DNA of 64,000 nt from CAVPOO01 sp963707015 (GTDB taxonomy: Bacteria; Pseudomonadota; Gammaproteobacteria; Thiohalobacterales; Thiohalobacteraceae), in assembly GCA_963707015.1 (NCBI GenBank), contig CAVPOO010000021.1, positions 326,109 through 390,108 on the forward strand. Reading direction: 5' to 3'. The first letter of the stretch is position 1. Every line of letters begins with the position of its first letter. Shown in pieces: positions 26,807 to 36,158 of the stretch. The translations under genes and the position numbers were made by a program. The notes below the pieces were generated by a model. The model made no database searches and was not told the origin of the DNA. It worked only from the letters and a program-made list of their open reading frames with translations.

Positions 26807-27496
26807 TCATATCGAGTTGAGCTGCGGCACATCACCCGTCAGACGAGTGGGGGCGGCTGAGACGCCACATCGGAAAGGAATCTCTACAGCCCCTGAGCGT
26901 ACGAACCCGGATGGTTTGCCCCATTCGTCATAGCTCACGCAGCTGTCACCCGCGAACTGGAAATCCCCGATGTAGCGGTGCGAGATTCTCTGTTTCAGCT
27001 GCTCGCTGTAGTCCAGACCAAGGAAATGGCTGACCAACCCTCTGATGACACCGGCATGCACGACAACCAGGACGGTGCGTTCCGGAAACAATCCAGTCAG
27101 GGAAACGAGGAAGCGAACACTGCGCTCCTGCATCTGACGAAAGCTTTCGCCTTCGGGGTAGACAAAATCCGGATCCTTCTTGTGTTCGGGGATATTCCTC
27201 GTCACCCACTTCTTAGTTTTCTTGTACAGGAGTCCGTAGTTGACCTCATTCAACGCGGGCGAGTCATGCACGATAGGTATGCGATGTCGTCGCGCATAAT
27301 ACATTGCCGTCTGCCGTGCTCTCTCGAGGGCACTTGAATAGATCGCATCCAGGCTGATAGCCCGCTCGCGCAGGGTGTCATCAACAAAGGCAAGGTCGGC
27401 TTGCCAATCCGCCGCGCGGGGCGCATCGCCCCAGCCCAGAATCTGGCCAGAGGCGTTGAGCAGGGTCTTGTAGTGCCTGACGACAATCGCACGCAT
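26807..27496 (-). CDS. Histidine phosphatase superfamily protein with altered RHG motif
   Basis: A 229-residue phosphoglycerate-mutase-like protein. The catalytic N-terminal motif reads VRHYKT in place of the usual RHG(x)T. The other elements are present: SSALERARQTA, the acidic EVNYG region and the second histidine in VVVHAGVIRGL. The phosphoacceptor histidine (H8) is kept, but the glycine after it is tyrosine, so activity or specificity may differ. Substrate is unknown. It stands alone between phoB and the CorC-type pair. Confidence 0.8.
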   Translation of the reverse strand: MRAIVVRHYKTLLNASGQILGWGDAPRAADWQADLAFVDDTLRERAISLDAIYSSALERARQTAMYYARRHRIPIVHDSPALNEVNYGLLYKKTKKWVTRNIPEHKKDPDFVYPEGESFRQMQERSVRFLVSLTGLFPERTVLVVVHAGVIRGLVSHFLGLDYSEQLKQRISHRYIGDFQFAGDSCVSYDEWGKPSGFVRSGAVEIPFRCGVSAAPTRLTGDVPQLNSI

Positions 27497-27648
27497 AAAT
27501 TAAGACAATAGCAGCTCGCGAGGACAGATTGTAAAAGTTGCCGACCCGCCGGCTGTCGCCGACCCGATAGCCCGCCCCGGCAGGTCAAAGATTCACACCC
27601 TTGACGCAGTGGTTCCAGGCTCTCCCGCGCAGCAGGGCAATTCCCGTC

Positions 27649-28908
27649 TTATCCGGGCTCCACCCGCAACTTCACAATCGCGCGGTCCGTCGCCTCGGCC
27701 ACGGTGAAGCGGAAACCCGATTCAACAATTGACTCACCCTGCTGAGGGATGTGCCGCAGCCTCGCCATGACCATCCCTCCGATGGTGTGGGATTCACCCG
27801 CCGGCAGGTTGGTCCCGAGCACATCGTTGGCCTCGGAGATGGGCAGACGGGCGTCCATCAGATAGGTCTCCTCGTCCAGCATCTCGAAGATACGCTTGCG
27901 CCGCGGCAGATACTCTTCGAAGTCATAACCCACGTCGATTTCACCGACCACTTCCTCGAGGATATCCTCCATGGTGATCATGCCGATGGCAGATCCGAAT
28001 TCATCCACCACGATCGCCATGTGGTCCTCGCGGGTACGCAAGACGGGCAGTAGCTGGTCTATGGTCTGGTAGGGCGAAACATAGTATACGGGCTTGATGA
28101 GATCATCGAGGGGCCGCGCCGCCAGTTCCAGGTCCATCAGGTCCCAGGTCGTAAGCGTGACGATGCCGACAATGTTGCTGATGTTCCCACTATAAACAGG
28201 CAGCCGGTTGTAGCCACGCCTCCGAACGAGGGTGATCGCATCGAGGGTACCCCGGTTGTCATTCAGGGCTGTCATCTCGGCGACAGGGATCATCGCTTCC
28301 CCGACAGTCGTCTCGGCGAAACGAATGGCGCGCCTGATCCGGGCGCGATCGAACACGTCCACATTGGCCCCGCGGTCCGCCATCTCGACAACCATGCGGA
28401 TCTGTTCGCGGGTAATGAAGACATTCTGTTCGGTCTTGCCGCCGCCCACCAGCCGCGCCGCCAGGCGGGCAACGCGGGAAAAGACGAAGACGATGGGATA
28501 GAACAGCGCAGAAAATACCCGCAAGGGATAGACGACGATCGGCGCGATCTCATCGGACTTCTGCTGGTAGACACTTTTCGGGACAATTTCGCCAAAGATC
28601 AGGAACAGCGGCGTAAACAGCACGACGGCATAAAAGTCACCCGCCGCGCCAAAGAAGCGGATCATCAGCATGGTGCCAATCGTCGTCAACGCAACCGTCG
28701 ACACATTGGTGCCCACCAGCGTGGTGCCCAGCAGTACGTCCGGTGTCTGAAACAGTTTCAGCACCAGTTTGGCGCCCCGGTTGCCCTGGTTTGCCTTGTG
28801 GTGCAACTTGAGCTTGTCCGAGTTCACCAGCGCCATCTCCGAACCCGAGAAAAACCCCTTCAGGAGCAGGAGCAGCACCACACCGAAGAAAATCAGCAGA
28901 AATTCCAT
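27649..28908 (-). CDS. CorC/HlyC family CBS membrane protein (paralogue 1)
   Basis: A 419-residue protein with an N-terminal DUF21/CNNM membrane domain (three or four helices; GFFSGSEMALVN near residue 20 and LIFGEIVPKSVY near 105). A CBS pair (about 205-330; RRGYNRLPVYSG and EFGSAIGMITMEDILEEVVGEI) and a C-terminal CorC_HlyC domain follow. The family is tied to Mg/Co efflux. It starts 15 bp after the stop of paralogue 2, so the two form an operon and may act as a heteromer. Confidence 0.9.
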   Translation of the reverse strand: MEFLLIFFGVVLLLLLKGFFSGSEMALVNSDKLKLHHKANQGNRGAKLVLKLFQTPDVLLGTTLVGTNVSTVALTTIGTMLMIRFFGAAGDFYAVVLFTPLFLIFGEIVPKSVYQQKSDEIAPIVVYPLRVFSALFYPIVFVFSRVARLAARLVGGGKTEQNVFITREQIRMVVEMADRGANVDVFDRARIRRAIRFAETTVGEAMIPVAEMTALNDNRGTLDAITLVRRRGYNRLPVYSGNISNIVGIVTLTTWDLMDLELAARPLDDLIKPVYYVSPYQTIDQLLPVLRTREDHMAIVVDEFGSAIGMITMEDILEEVVGEIDVGYDFEEYLPRRKRIFEMLDEETYLMDARLPISEANDVLGTNLPAGESHTIGGMVMARLRHIPQQGESIVESGFRFTVAEATDRAIVKLRVEPG

Positions 28909-28923
28909 CCTCCAGGCTCCTCT

Positions 28924-30570
28924 TCAGTCAGCCATCTTTCGCTTCCACGCCTCGGATTCGGACTCGCCGGAAGCCGCCTCATCGGTCGTAGTAAGAACCT
29001 CGGCATCGCCGGTTCGCAGCGTCTCAGCCTTATCGGCCGGGGACGCACCCCCGGCGGCCATGTCCGCCCCGCTGTCATCCACCGCTCTTTCCGTCCCGCC
29101 GGTGGGAGGCGCTTGCTCATCAGGCCTGGCTTCGTCCAGCCGGTTTGCTTGCGCATCCCCCTCCCCCGTACCGGTTGCTTCTGCCGCGACGTCTTCCTCC
29201 ACGGCCTCTTCGGCGGCTGCCTCTTCGACCGCCAGGCCGCGACTGATACGCACGCGCGCGATGCGATGTTCATCCATTTCCAGAATTGTGATCACGAGAC
29301 CTTCCACGGCGACGCTGTCACCGACTTTCGGCAACCGGTCCAGATGGCGGAAGGCGACGCCACCAATCGTGGTCATCCGCGGATCCTCGATCCCGAAGTT
29401 AGTCAGATTGTTGAAGTCAGTCAGTTTCATGGCACCTTCGACTTCGTAGAAATTCTCGTCGCGCTCCCGGTACAGCTCCTGTCCCTCCACCTCCCCGGAG
29501 ATCTGGCCAAATATGAAGGTAAGCACGTCTTTCATGGTGACGAAGCCTTCGACGCCACCAAACTCGTTGAGTACGGCAGCCGCCCGCGCATCATTGTTCT
29601 GGAAAAAATCGAACATCTCGTCGACCTTCTTGGTCAGCGGAACCACCACCGGCGGGTGCATGATGTCTGCCAGATCAATCGCCGAGAGATCCGCCCGGTC
29701 CAGTACCAGCCGGAGCACATCCTCCGCGTGAACAAAGCCCACCAGATTGTCCCGATGCCCGCGAAACACCGGCACGCGCGGATGGCGGTAGACCTGAAAT
29801 TGTTCCACCATCTCGGGCACGGTCATATCCGCGCTGAAAAATGAGGTGCGGGTGCGCGGGGTCATGATCTCCACAACCTCGGTATCCCCCGCCTCCAGCA
29901 GGTTATAGATCAGTGCCCGTTCGGTCGCGTTGAGCTCCCCACCTTTGGCGACCTCCTCCACCAGTGTCCGGAACTCGTCAAGTTGCAGGATATTCTCCGC
30001 CCCGGTCTCCTCACCGACGATCAGCGTCGTAACGCGGTCGGCAACGCTCCGAATGAGCCAGACCAGTGGTGCGATGAGCCTGACCCACAGGCTCATGGGC
30101 GATGCGACGACCCCGGTGCTGATGCGCACGGGGTCGGAAACCGAAATGGTCTTTGGTGTAACTTCTCCGAACAGCAGCAGCAGGGGCACCATGACCAGGA
30201 TACTGATCCAGCCGGCGCGTTCGAGCCCGTAAAGGCTGACGAGGATTCCCGTCATGTTGGCGGCGGCGGCGATGTTTACCAGCTCATTGCCGCACAGAAT
30301 GGAGATGATCAGGCGCCGCGGCTGGTCAAGGAGGGCATGCAGGGTCTCGGAATGGCGGTGGCGTTCCCGGCGCAATTTCTGAAGATCCAGCCGGGAGAGT
30401 GAAAACAAGGCGGTTTCGGAACCCGAAAAGAAGGCCGACCCACAGAGCAGCAGGCCCTGCAGGGTCAGGCGGACAATCATCCCCGGCTCTTTCAGCTGCG
30501 ACGTATCGAAGGCAAAGAAGGTCTTCACCGCCGCCCAATGTTGAACCAGTTCCTGAAACAACCCGTCCAT
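28924..30570 (-). CDS. CorC/HlyC family CBS membrane protein (paralogue 2, long acidic tail)
   Basis: A 548-residue protein with the same architecture as its downstream neighbour: DUF21 membrane domain (FFSGSETALFSLS, LLFGEVTPKTIS), CBS pair, CorC_HlyC domain ending near residue 430. An unusual tail of about 110 residues rich in Ala, Glu, Asp and Gly follows and looks disordered. I chose the ATG at 30570, with GAGGAAAG upstream, over an in-frame start at 30654. It is divergent from ppk1 across about 215 bp. Confidence 0.9.
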   Translation of the reverse strand: MDGLFQELVQHWAAVKTFFAFDTSQLKEPGMIVRLTLQGLLLCGSAFFSGSETALFSLSRLDLQKLRRERHRHSETLHALLDQPRRLIISILCGNELVNIAAAANMTGILVSLYGLERAGWISILVMVPLLLLFGEVTPKTISVSDPVRISTGVVASPMSLWVRLIAPLVWLIRSVADRVTTLIVGEETGAENILQLDEFRTLVEEVAKGGELNATERALIYNLLEAGDTEVVEIMTPRTRTSFFSADMTVPEMVEQFQVYRHPRVPVFRGHRDNLVGFVHAEDVLRLVLDRADLSAIDLADIMHPPVVVPLTKKVDEMFDFFQNNDARAAAVLNEFGGVEGFVTMKDVLTFIFGQISGEVEGQELYRERDENFYEVEGAMKLTDFNNLTNFGIEDPRMTTIGGVAFRHLDRLPKVGDSVAVEGLVITILEMDEHRIARVRISRGLAVEEAAAEEAVEEDVAAEATGTGEGDAQANRLDEARPDEQAPPTGGTERAVDDSGADMAAGGASPADKAETLRTGDAEVLTTTDEAASGESESEAWKRKMAD

Positions 30571-30785
30571 CGCCACTTTCCTCGATGGGACCCGTAGTCC
30601 GACCTCGCGCCCGGCAGCACACCGGCCGGAAGACCAGATCCAGCTCACGGCCATATGACAGATCGGGATTCAATCGCTTCGAGCACTCCGGCCACCCTGC
30701 CCTTCCCGGGATAGCGCGGACCTGCCTCCTCCTGATCACCTTAGAGTGCTACACTAAAGCCTAACCGTAACCGGAGGGTTTGACA

Positions 30786-33086
30786 ATGCAAGAAACCGGT
30801 CGAAACACGCGAAACAGGCCGTCCCTGTCGGAGCCGGCCGCAGCCCGGCCTCAGACTGCCCAGCAGGCACCCGCGGCACGCAAGCGCAAAGCCGGCGCCG
30901 TGTCGGCCCGGACGCAGCCGAAGCCGACGTCGGCGCCCGCCATGCCGGATCTCGAATCGCCGGATCTTTACCTGAACCGCGAAGTCACCTGGCTGGCCTT
31001 CAACCGGCGGGTACTGCAGATGGCGGCTGAGGAGTCTACGCCACTGCTCGAGCGCGTGAAATTCCTGGCGATTGTCAGCAATAACCTGGACGAGTTCTTC
31101 ATGAAGCGGATCGGGGGACTCAAGCAGCAGATCGCCGCCGGGATCCGCACACCGACGGTGGACGGTCTCACGCCGTTGGAACAGGTCAGGGAATGCCAGG
31201 CTGTGGTACTCGACATGCACGGACAGCAGCACGAGATCTTCACTAGGCTGCTCGGCCTGCTGGATGCCCAGGGCATTCGCCTGGTCAAGTATCGCGACCT
31301 GGATGAAGGGCAGCGCAACACCTTACGCGAGGATTTCATTGCCAATGTCTTTCCGCTTCTCACACCGCTGGCCATGGACCCCGCACACCCCTTCCCGTTC
31401 ATCTCCAACCTGGCGCTGAACCTGCTGGTCTCTCTGCGTCACCCGGGAGGCAGCGCAACGCACATCGCCCGCGTCAAGGTTCCTGTCGCCAAGGACATCG
31501 CACCGCGTTTTCTGCGCGTCGGCGAGGAGAATACCTTCGTCACCCAGGACGATGTGATCGCCAACAACCTGGAGCTGTTGTTCCCCGGCATGAAGATCGT
31601 CTCCTGCGAATTGTTCCGGGTCACCCGCAACGCCATTGTGGAAGTCGAGGAAGAAGAGGCCGACGACCTGCTGGCAATGATCGAAAGCGAGCTGCGGGGC
31701 CGGCACTTTGCCCCGATCGTGCGGCTGCAGATCATGAAGGGCATGAATCCCACCCATCGTGGAATGCTGGCGGCCGAGCTGGGCCTCGACGCAGAGGCCG
31801 ATGTATTCGAGGTGACAGACCTGATGGGGCAGCGGGATCTCTTCGAGATCGCCAGTCTGGATATCCCGGAGTTACAGGATCCACCCCACAAGCCCATCGA
31901 CAACACGCACCTGGCGCACGATTCACGCAATATCTTTCACATCATCCGCGAGCGCGACGCCCTGCTCCTGCAGCATCCCTACGAATCGTTCACAACCAGC
32001 GTCGAGCGTTTTCTGCGCACGGCCAGCGAAGACCCCAAAGTACTCGCCATCAAGATGACCCTGTATCGGACCTCTGCCGAGGGCAACATTATCCAGTCGC
32101 TGATCCGGGCCTCGAGCAATGGCAAACAGGTTGCGGTGCTGGTGGAGCTCAAGGCCCGTTTCGATGAGGCGGCAAACATCGGCTGGGCGCGGCGCCTGGA
32201 AAGTGCGGGCATCCACGTTACTTACGGGGTCGTTGGCCTGAAAACGCACAGCAAGATCATCCTGGTCGTGCGCAAGGACTACAACGGGCTGCGCCGCTAT
32301 GCCCATGTCGGGACGGGGAATTATCACTCCGGCACGGCGCGTCTTTATTCCGACCTGGGGATGCTGACCTGCAATGAGGCCATCGGTCAGGATCTGACCG
32401 AACTGTTCAATTACCTTACCGGGTATTCGCCGCCACCCCAGTACCGCAAGATACTGGCTGCGCCCTATACGCTGAAAAAATCGCTGCTGGACAAGATCAA
32501 CCGCGAAATCAAGGCCCATTCCGAGGAATCCCCGGGGCATATCCAGTTCAAGATGAACGCCCTGGAGGATGCGGATATCACCCAGGCCCTTTATCGCGCC
32601 ACTCAGGCGGGCGTCAAGGTGGACCTGATTGTGCGAGACACCTGTCGCCTGCGTCCGGGCATCCCCGGTCTCAGCGAGAGTGCGCGGGTGATCAGCGTGC
32701 TGGGACGCTTCCTGGAACATTCGCGCATCTATTATTTCAGGAACGGCGGTGAGGAAGAGTACTACATCGGCTCAGCCGACCTGATGATGCGCAATCTGGA
32801 GGGGCGCGTCGAGGTCGTAGCACCCGTCGAAAACCCCAAGCTTCGCGAGGAGCTACGCTTGATCCTGGATGTGCAGCTCTCGAGCCGGAAGCATTCCTGG
32901 GAAATGCAGCAGGACGGCACCTACGTTCCGCGGCAGACAGTCGCCGAACAGGACACGCGCAGCGCACAGGAAACCTTCATTGAACTGGCGACCAAACGCA
33001 GGGTCGCGGCTGCCAAACACAAGCAGACGAAACTCCGCGAGAAGCTGCTGACGCACTTCCGCAAACGGTTGCAGAATAGCACGTAG
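30786..33086 (+). CDS. ppk: Polyphosphate kinase 1
   Basis: Makes polyphosphate from ATP at the inner membrane. It has 766 residues. The catalytic histidines are H488 (GLKTHSKI) and H645 (LEHSRIYYF), 157 residues apart exactly as H435 and H592 of E. coli Ppk. VGTGNYH and YIGSADLMMRN are present. An N-terminal extension of about 55 basic, Ala/Pro-rich residues precedes the conserved DLYLNREVTWLAFN. The ATG at 30786 has GGAGGG at ideal spacing; a TTG two codons earlier is less likely. Unlike in E. coli, ppx is not adjacent but lies 8 kb away. Confidence 0.97.
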   Translation: MQETGRNTRNRPSLSEPAAARPQTAQQAPAARKRKAGAVSARTQPKPTSAPAMPDLESPDLYLNREVTWLAFNRRVLQMAAEESTPLLERVKFLAIVSNNLDEFFMKRIGGLKQQIAAGIRTPTVDGLTPLEQVRECQAVVLDMHGQQHEIFTRLLGLLDAQGIRLVKYRDLDEGQRNTLREDFIANVFPLLTPLAMDPAHPFPFISNLALNLLVSLRHPGGSATHIARVKVPVAKDIAPRFLRVGEENTFVTQDDVIANNLELLFPGMKIVSCELFRVTRNAIVEVEEEEADDLLAMIESELRGRHFAPIVRLQIMKGMNPTHRGMLAAELGLDAEADVFEVTDLMGQRDLFEIASLDIPELQDPPHKPIDNTHLAHDSRNIFHIIRERDALLLQHPYESFTTSVERFLRTASEDPKVLAIKMTLYRTSAEGNIIQSLIRASSNGKQVAVLVELKARFDEAANIGWARRLESAGIHVTYGVVGLKTHSKIILVVRKDYNGLRRYAHVGTGNYHSGTARLYSDLGMLTCNEAIGQDLTELFNYLTGYSPPPQYRKILAAPYTLKKSLLDKINREIKAHSEESPGHIQFKMNALEDADITQALYRATQAGVKVDLIVRDTCRLRPGIPGLSESARVISVLGRFLEHSRIYYFRNGGEEEYYIGSADLMMRNLEGRVEVVAPVENPKLREELRLILDVQLSSRKHSWEMQQDGTYVPRQTVAEQDTRSAQETFIELATKRRVAAAKHKQTKLREKLLTHFRKRLQNST

Positions 33087-33092
33087 TCTGAC

Positions 33093-33117
33093 CCGCCCCC
33101 TTGACCCCAGGGGGCGG
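33093..33117 (+). terminator. Stem-loop after ppk
   Basis: Perfect 8-bp GC stem (ccgccccc / gggggcgg) with a 9-base loop, 6 bp after the ppk stop. No T-tract follows, so it may be a processing or partial terminator structure. Confidence 0.5.
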
Positions 33118-33255
33118 AAAGCGGTTTACTGCCCGCTCAGGCACGCCTTGTTGCGACCGCAGTCAAGGCGAAGCGGCCAAGGCAAGCATCGATAGAGTGC
33201 GCCGTTCGCAGCTGCCGACACGTCACAGCTGTGATCCACCAGGGAGAAATCAGGA

Positions 33256-33735
33256 ATGTCAGCAAAAAAAACAGAGCAGCCCATCCTTGTACCAATAGAC
33301 TTTTCCCCCCATTCCGAAACCGCCCTTATCTATGCGAGCGAGCTTGCGGAGGCTCTCCAGTGCCCACTCGTGGCACTGCACGTGGTACACGATCCCGGCG
33401 AGGCGCCTGGGTACTACGCAGCAGTCAGCGGAAAAAAAAAGAAGCAGCTGCGCATGATACAGGACGTCGCGGCTGACATGATGAGTCAGTTCATGCACGA
33501 GATGGAAAAGAAATATCCCAAACAACCAGCGCTGCGCAAGGCGCGAACCGAACTCGTGGTCGGTATCCCGGTTACGCGAATCCTTCAAATGGCAGACAAG
33601 ACCGATGCCCGCATGATCGTGATGGGCAGTCAGGGAAGAACGGGGCTTGCTCACGTTCTGCTTGGTTCCAAGGCAGAGCAGGTGGTGAGGCTGTCGCCAA
33701 AACCCGTAACCATCGTCAAGGCACCCCGGGAATAA
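33256..33735 (+). CDS. Universal stress protein, UspA family
   Basis: A single-domain Usp protein of 159 residues. It begins with a basic SAKKTE tail, then PILVPIDFSPHSETAL, and ends with the ATP-binding signature VMGSQGRTGLAHVLLGS. A lysine-rich loop (SGKKKKQLRM) is present. A ribosome-binding site (GGGAG) precedes the ATG. It is 20 bp upstream of the Na/Pi symporter gene on the same strand, suggesting one transcript. Confidence 0.88.
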   Translation: MSAKKTEQPILVPIDFSPHSETALIYASELAEALQCPLVALHVVHDPGEAPGYYAAVSGKKKKQLRMIQDVAADMMSQFMHEMEKKYPKQPALRKARTELVVGIPVTRILQMADKTDARMIVMGSQGRTGLAHVLLGSKAEQVVRLSPKPVTIVKAPRE

Positions 33736-33755
33736 ACGTAGGCGGAGGAATCGGT

Positions 33756-35555
33756 ATGCAGGCATCTAAACAGATTGGCCGTCTGGGCGAGAACCCGCGC
33801 ATACTTCTGCTCGTCGCAGCCGGACTGCTCGGCTTCCTGGCAACAACGCTTGCCTTGGCCGCCTCCCCTGACAACCCGGAGATGGAGTGGGGGAATATGG
33901 GCATGCAGCTGTTTGGTGGCCTGGCCCTGTTCCTCTTTGGCATGGAACAGATGGCGGATGCGCTGAAAGCGGTTGCGGGTGAGCGCATGAAGGTTATCCT
34001 GGCCAAGCTCACGACAAACCGTTTCATGGGTGCCCTGACGGGTGCATTTGTCACCGCGGTTATACAATCCTCATCGGTGACCACCGTGCTGGTAGTCGGT
34101 TTTATCACCGCCGGCCTGATGTCCATGGCTCAGTCTATCGGCGTTATCATGGGTGCCAATATCGGCACGACAATCACCGCCCAGATCGTAGCCTTCAAGG
34201 TCACCAAGGCCGCACTGCTGATGGTAGCCGTGGGGTTCGGCATGCTGTTCTTCTCCAAACAGGAAAAGATCAAGCAATACGGCGGCATGCTGATGGGGCT
34301 TGGCATGATCTTTTTCGGCATGAGCGTGATGAGCGATGCCATGAGCCCGCTGCGCAGCTATCAGCCATTCCTCGACCTGATGGCGAGGATGGACAACCCG
34401 CTCATCGGTATCCTGATCGCGGCAGCGTTTACCGGGCTCATCCAGTCATCCTCGGCCACGACAGGCATTGTCATCGTGATGGCTAGCCAGGGTTTCATCA
34501 CGCTTCAGGCCGGTATCGCGCTGGCCTTCGGCGCCAATATCGGCACCTGCGTCACCGCGCTACTGGCCGCCATCGGCAAACCCCGGGAGGCCATTCGGGC
34601 CGCGATGGTACACGTACTGTTCAATGTCTTTGGCGTGTTGCTCTGGTTTGGTTTTATTGCTCAGCTCGCCGAGTTCGTCACCTGGTTTTCGCCATCACAC
34701 CCCGGATTGTCGGGGATGGAGCGTCTCGCCGCCGACACACCGCGCCAGATTGCCAATGCCCATACCGTCTTCAACCTGGCAAACACACTGATCTTCATCG
34801 GCTTCACGAGCCAGTTCGCGCGAGTCGTCGAGTGGCTGGTCCCGGACAGGCCACTCGAAGAAATGCTCATTGCAAGACCCAAGTATCTTGATGACGCCCT
34901 GCTGGACACGCCTTCCTTGGCACTGGAACGGGTTCGCCTTGAAACCGGCCACATGGGTGATCGTGTCAAAGAGATGCTGCGGCAGATAATGCCGGCGATC
35001 CTCGCCGGCGACCGGACGCAACTGAGGGCGGTCGCAAAAATTGATGACGAGGTGGATGTTTTGCACAGGCACATCATAGCCTATCTTGCCAATATCAGCC
35101 GAAAGACCCTGACGGACGAACAGACCCGCGAATTCGTCAACCTGATGGCTGCCGTCAATGATCTCGAGAATATCGGTGACATCATCGAGACCGATCTCGT
35201 GCATCTGGGCCATCAACGAATCGATGAAGGTGTCTCCGTCAGCAAGTCGACCCGGGAAGTCCTCACGAAACTGCACGACGTTGTCTCAGCGACAGCGGAA
35301 CTCGCTACCCATGCCGTGACGGAAAAGGATGAACACGCGGCCCAGGATGTCATTGCCCTGAAGGCGGATATCAATCACTTGACCGATTCAGCGGCGAGGC
35401 ACGAGTCCCAACGGCTCGTCGCAGAAGAACCTAATCGGCTTGCTTCGTACACAGTGGAGATGGATATCATCGAGAAATTGAAGCGGATCTACTACTTTTC
35501 GAAGCGTATGGCAAAATCTGTCATGCCCGAGGGAACGCTGGAGCGGGCCGCATAA
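33756..35555 (+). CDS. Na+/phosphate symporter with PhoU-like C-terminal domain (NptA/PNaS)
   Basis: A 599-residue protein. Two inverted Na_Pi_cotrans repeats (about 45-190 and 200-345) each carry the Gln-Ser-Ser substrate motif: VTAVIQSSSVTTVLV and TGLIQSSSATTGIVI, with GANIGTTIT and GANIGTCVT. The last 200 residues form a PhoU-type helical domain. Members move phosphate with Na+, in either direction, and the tail may couple it to phosphate status. GGAGG lies upstream of the ATG at good spacing. It is followed by CBS and ArsB/NhaD genes. Confidence 0.92.
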   Translation: MQASKQIGRLGENPRILLLVAAGLLGFLATTLALAASPDNPEMEWGNMGMQLFGGLALFLFGMEQMADALKAVAGERMKVILAKLTTNRFMGALTGAFVTAVIQSSSVTTVLVVGFITAGLMSMAQSIGVIMGANIGTTITAQIVAFKVTKAALLMVAVGFGMLFFSKQEKIKQYGGMLMGLGMIFFGMSVMSDAMSPLRSYQPFLDLMARMDNPLIGILIAAAFTGLIQSSSATTGIVIVMASQGFITLQAGIALAFGANIGTCVTALLAAIGKPREAIRAAMVHVLFNVFGVLLWFGFIAQLAEFVTWFSPSHPGLSGMERLAADTPRQIANAHTVFNLANTLIFIGFTSQFARVVEWLVPDRPLEEMLIARPKYLDDALLDTPSLALERVRLETGHMGDRVKEMLRQIMPAILAGDRTQLRAVAKIDDEVDVLHRHIIAYLANISRKTLTDEQTREFVNLMAAVNDLENIGDIIETDLVHLGHQRIDEGVSVSKSTREVLTKLHDVVSATAELATHAVTEKDEHAAQDVIALKADINHLTDSAARHESQRLVAEEPNRLASYTVEMDIIEKLKRIYYFSKRMAKSVMPEGTLERAA

Positions 35556-35613
35556 GCTGCTGACAGACGAATGCTACGGCACTAAGGGCCCTTACCGCGA
35601 GAGGCGCGAAGAC

Positions 35614-36126
35614 ATGACTACCGAAAGGATCATGACATCGCGCGTCATTACGCTGCGGCCCAGCGACACGGTTGCGCACGCCTTGTCCCTGATGCACACA
35701 CATCACGTGCGCAATCTGCCCGTCATCGACGATAAGGGCGCGTTCATCGGGCTGTTCGGCGTGCGCCGCCTGGGCCGGCTGCTGCTGCCGCGAGCGGCCT
35801 CCGATCTGAGTCGGTACAGTGTCGCTGACCTCAGTTTTATGCCCGATGAAGTCCCGCAGATGACGCAACGCTGGCAGCAGGTCGCCCAGGAGCCGGTTGC
35901 GCGGTTCCTCGAGAAAGAAAAGAAGCTGTTGTTTTGTACGCGCGACACAAGTTTTCCTCAACTGCTGGAGCTGCTTGAGCAAAGCAAGGATTCGAGTCTG
36001 CCCGTCATCGTCCTCGAAGGCGGAACCCGAAAGCTGGTGGGGATGGTCTCGGCCTGGGATGTCCTGGAGGGAGTCATCATGAAACTGCTCCTTGGGGAGG
36101 CAAATACCGAGGCACATCCGGAGTAA
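35614..36126 (+). CDS. Two-CBS-domain protein
   Basis: A soluble 170-residue protein made of a CBS pair: first TERIMTSRVITLRPSDTVAHALSLMHTHHVRNLPVID, second near the C-terminus (FPQLLELLEQSKDSSLPVIVLEGG). CBS pairs bind adenosine nucleotides and regulate partners. It lies between the Na/Pi symporter and an ArsB/NhaD permease on one strand and may control either. Confidence 0.85.
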   Translation: MTTERIMTSRVITLRPSDTVAHALSLMHTHHVRNLPVIDDKGAFIGLFGVRRLGRLLLPRAASDLSRYSVADLSFMPDEVPQMTQRWQQVAQEPVARFLEKEKKLLFCTRDTSFPQLLELLEQSKDSSLPVIVLEGGTRKLVGMVSAWDVLEGVIMKLLLGEANTEAHPE

Positions 36127-36158
36127 CACCAGGCAGGGAAAACGGCCAGCGATCCGTA

